7,430 nt of DNA from Pseudomonadota bacterium (GTDB taxonomy: Bacteria > Pseudomonadota > Gammaproteobacteria > Burkholderiales > Burkholderiaceae_C), in contig JAEZKX010000046.1 in NCBI GenBank assembly GCA_023436025.1, positions 1-7,430 on the forward strand, written 5' to 3'. The number at the start of each line of letters is the position of its first letter. Positions within the stretch are counted from its first letter, which is position 1. The position numbers and the translations under genes were made by a program. Under the pieces are notes generated by a model, which saw only the letters and a list, made by a program, of their open reading frames with translations, made no database searches and was not told the DNA's origin. Shown here piece by piece: positions 5,290 through 7,430 of this stretch.

Positions 5290-6624
5290 TCAGCCGCCTG
5301 CGAGCGTTGCCTCCACCCGCGCGCCGCCGCCGGATGCACTGCCGAGCTTCAGCGCGCCGTGGTAGCTGGTCACCAGGTCGTTGACCACCGCCAGCCCCAC
5401 GCCGTGGCCGGGCACGCGCTCGTCGCCGCGCACGTGGATCTGCAGCACCGACTGCGTGTCGCTGAAGCCGGGGCCGTCGTCCTCCACCACGATGTGCAGC
5501 CGCTCGCCGGCGCGGGCGGCCTGCACCCGCACCGTGGTGCGCGCCCACTTGGCGGCGTTGTCCATCAGGTTGCCCATCATCTCGAACAGGTCGCCTTCGT
5601 CGATGCGCCACTTCAGCTCGGGCGGGCAGTCCAGCACGATGGCCAGCCCCTTGTCCACATGCACCTTGGCCAGCGCATCGCGGATGCGCTCCAGCACCGG
5701 CAGCACCGCGATGGCCGGCGCGAAGCGGGCCGCGCCGCCGGCGGCTGCGCGGCCCAGCTGGTGCTGCACGATGGCGTCCATGCGCTGCACCTGCTGGGCC
5801 ACGGTGGTGGGCAGCTGCGCCGGTTCCGCCAGCGCGTTGCGCAGCACCGCCAGCGGCGTCTTCAGGCTGTGCGCCAGGAAGCTCAGCGCCTCCTTGTAGC
5901 GCGCCTGGCGCACCCGCTCCTGCTGGATCAGCGTGTTGAGGTTGTCGGTCAGGCCCGAGATTTCGGTGGGGTAGCGGCCTTCGATGCGTTCCTGGCTACC
6001 GTCCTCGATGCGCCGCACCTCGCGCGTCACCTGCTTCAAGGGCGCCAGGCCCCAGCGCAGCAGCAGCAGCTGGGCCACCAGCAGCAGCGCCGCCGCCCCG
6101 CCCAGCCACTGCCACAGGGTGCGCGCGAACACGGCGAGCTCGCGGTCGAAGCCGGTCTTGTCCTCCAGCACCGACAGCACCAGCGGGGCGGCGCCGCCGC
6201 CGTTGCCGGCCCAGCGCACGCCGTAGGTCACGCCCAGGTAGTTGCCCTCGGGGCCCTCGATGGTCTCGAAGCGCCAGCGGCCGGTCTCGCCTTCGCGCTG
6301 CAGCGGCGCCGGCACGCCCAGGGTGGAGGGCGACTGCCAGGTTTCACCGCGGTTCACGTTGTGGATGGCGGCGTAGAGCCCGGAGGCCGGCAGGGTCAGG
6401 CGCGGCTCGGCGAACTCCGCGGGCATCACCAGCTTGCCGCGCTCGTCGATCTCGGCGCGCGCCAGCAGCAGGTAGACCGTGCCCTGCAGGCGGCTGTAGT
6501 GCACGGTGCGCACGCTGTCGGCATGGGCGCGCTGCACGGCGATGCCGGCGCCCGCCAGGAAGGCCAGCAGCACCAGGCCGGCACCGAGCAGCAGGCGGGC
6601 GCGGATCGAGTAGCCGGCCCTCAT
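5290..6624 (-). CDS. phoQ: PhoQ-like membrane sensor histidine kinase
   Basis: A 444-residue inner-membrane kinase. Helix 1 spans about residues 11-30, a periplasmic sensor about 31-168, helix 2 about 170-190, then a HAMP-like linker to about 235. The phospho-acceptor His252 lies in FLAHSLKTPLAVLRN, close to the PhoQ sequence. The ATPase domain has an N box at 351-361 (GNLMDNAAKWA), a G1 box EDDGPG (381-386) and a G2 box GHGVGLA (406-412). It should phosphorylate and dephosphorylate the response regulator encoded just upstream. Its ATG overlaps the regulator's stop as ATGA (6621-6624), implying translational coupling. The sensor part has no run of acidic residues like the divalent-cation patch of enterobacterial PhoQ, so its signal may differ. 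The symbol follows subfamily similarity of the kinase core; true orthology is not shown. Confidence 0.88.
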   Translation of the reverse strand: MRAGYSIRARLLLGAGLVLLAFLAGAGIAVQRAHADSVRTVHYSRLQGTVYLLLARAEIDERGKLVMPAEFAEPRLTLPASGLYAAIHNVNRGETWQSPSTLGVPAPLQREGETGRWRFETIEGPEGNYLGVTYGVRWAGNGGGAAPLVLSVLEDKTGFDRELAVFARTLWQWLGGAAALLLVAQLLLLRWGLAPLKQVTREVRRIEDGSQERIEGRYPTEISGLTDNLNTLIQQERVRQARYKEALSFLAHSLKTPLAVLRNALAEPAQLPTTVAQQVQRMDAIVQHQLGRAAAGGAARFAPAIAVLPVLERIRDALAKVHVDKGLAIVLDCPPELKWRIDEGDLFEMMGNLMDNAAKWARTTVRVQAARAGERLHIVVEDDGPGFSDTQSVLQIHVRGDERVPGHGVGLAVVNDLVTSYHGALKLGSASGGGARVEATLAGG

Positions 6625-7295
6625 CCACCCAGCTTGAAGCGGTAGCCGCGTCCGCGCACCGTCTCGATGGGTGCCAGCGTACCCTGCGGATCGAGCTTGC
6701 GGCGCAGCCGCCCCACCAGCACCTCCAGCACGTTGCTGTCGCGGTCCTCGCCGTGCGGGTAGAGGTAGTCCGACAGTTCCTGGCGCGCGACCACGCGGGC
6801 GCGGTGCCGCACCAGGTATTCGAGCAGGCGGTATTCGAAGGCGGTGAGTTCCAGCGGCGCGCCGTCCAGCCGCACGGACTGGGTGCCGATGTCCAGCGCC
6901 AGCGGGCCCAGCACCAGCGTGTCGCCCGTGGCCTGCAGGGAGCGGCGCAGCAGCGCCTTGACGCGCGCGGCCAGCTCCTGGAACTCGAAGGGCTTGACCA
7001 CGTAGTCATCGGCGCCGGCTTCGAGGCCGGTCACCTTGTCCTGCCAGCTGCCGCGGGCGGTGAGGATCAGAAGCGGCATGGTGCGGCCCTCGGCACGCAG
7101 CCGCTGCACGATGGTCAGGCCGTTGAGCCGGGGCAGGCCCAGGTCGACGATCGCCAGGTCGAAGGGATATTCGCGTGCCAGGAACAGGCCTTCCTCGCCG
7201 TCGGACGCCTCGTCCACGCGGTAGCCCTCTGCCTCCAGCTGGCGCCGCAGCCCCTGGCGCAGGTCCGCTTCGTCCTCGATCAGCAGCAGCCGCAT
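6621..7295 (-). CDS. phoP: PhoP-like OmpR-family response regulator
   Basis: A 224-residue DNA-binding regulator. The receiver domain (1-115) has the acidic pair Glu7/Asp8, phospho-acceptor Asp51 in IVDLGLP, Thr79, and Lys101 in the VVKPF loop. SWQDKV after Thr79 is a PhoP-like feature. The C-terminal winged helix (about 128-224) includes LTAFEYRLLEYLV, VLEVLVGRLRRKL and the wing TVRGRGYRFKL. It should bind 11-bp-period direct repeats as a dimer when phosphorylated by the kinase that overlaps it. The ATG lies one base after the stop of the upstream PepSY gene (TGAGATG) with no strong Shine-Dalgarno, so coupling to the upstream gene is likely. The operon promoter is probably beyond the right edge. 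The symbol reflects the subfamily and is less certain than the function. Confidence 0.9.
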   Translation of the reverse strand: MRLLLIEDEADLRQGLRRQLEAEGYRVDEASDGEEGLFLAREYPFDLAIVDLGLPRLNGLTIVQRLRAEGRTMPLLILTARGSWQDKVTGLEAGADDYVVKPFEFQELAARVKALLRRSLQATGDTLVLGPLALDIGTQSVRLDGAPLELTAFEYRLLEYLVRHRARVVARQELSDYLYPHGEDRDSNVLEVLVGRLRRKLDPQGTLAPIETVRGRGYRFKLGG

Positions 7296-7296
7296 C

Positions 7297-7430
7297 TCAG
7301 AACGGCCGTCCGGTGGCCATGTCGATCAGCACCACGCGCACCTCGCCGCCGGCCGTGACGACCTTCACGCGCCAGGCCGGGCGCCCGCCCGCGTCGGCGC
7401 GCTCCACCGCCAGCACGCGGCCGCCGGTGG
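7297..7430 (-). CDS. PepSY-domain protein, C-terminal end only
   Basis: The last 43 codons of a minus-strand gene, ending in TGA at 7297-7299, one base before the response-regulator ATG. The residues read GRVLAVER, then PAWRVKVVTAGGEVRVVLID and MATGRPF. This matches the end of a PepSY domain: a strand, a short turn at Gly-Gly, a second strand and a closing Asp-x-x-Thr-Gly. PepSY proteins are usually small and exported, and are thought to bind or inhibit peptidases; they often precede PhoP/PhoQ-type genes. The N-terminus, any signal peptide and the promoter lie outside the window. Confidence 0.75.
   Translation of the reverse strand, partial: TGGRVLAVERADAGGRPAWRVKVVTAGGEVRVVLIDMATGRPF

Noticed and set aside
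5359..6645. Plus-strand open frame of 428 codons
   Set aside because: It is the antisense mirror of the sensor kinase and has no domain motifs.

Overview
The window is about 70% GC. It reads as chromosomal DNA from a betaproteobacterium, most likely of the order Burkholderiales. This rests on strong G/C third-position bias in every gene, a PhoP/PhoQ-like two-component operon with a PepSY gene, a polyhydroxyalkanoate-type 3-hydroxybutyrate dehydrogenase, and an intergenic minisatellite of the 'GCGAAGGAC / CTCTGCGTAAACTTCGCG' kind. The taxonomic call is inference from codon bias and protein similarity recalled from memory, not from a search.

Left part (1-4008, minus strand): a very large open frame starts at 3218 and runs off the left edge, giving at least 1072 residues. 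It has three blocks separated by proline-rich linkers: an N-terminal domain of unclear function, a DyP-type haem peroxidase core with its catalytic Asp, haem-ligand His and distal Arg, and a cytochrome P450-like domain cut by the window edge before its ExxR and haem-Cys regions. This two-haem-enzyme fusion is the most remarkable gene here. Upstream of it on the same strand lies truC, the tRNA pseudouridine-65 synthase.

Centre (4009-4340): the divergent intergenic region between truC and bdhA is almost wholly repetitive. It holds a 9-bp tandem array, a long inverted repeat with 31-bp arms, and a 27-bp tandem array, leaving under 35 bp of non-repeat sequence on each side for promoters. bdhA (4341-5111, plus strand) follows and has every substrate-binding and catalytic residue of D-3-hydroxybutyrate dehydrogenase.

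Right part (5135-7430, minus strand): a tightly packed operon reads PepSY-domain protein (C-terminal end only), PhoP-like response regulator, PhoQ-like sensor kinase (ATGA overlap), then a possible 34-residue single-span membrane protein. The gap before the small gene holds an 11-bp-period direct repeat, CGTTCA-N5-CGTTCA, resembling a PhoP-class box, and a hairpin that flanks the small gene's start codon. This suggests, as inference, a feedback module similar in layout to PhoPQ with a small membrane regulator such as MgrB. bdhA and this operon converge on a short region containing a perfect 12-bp palindrome.
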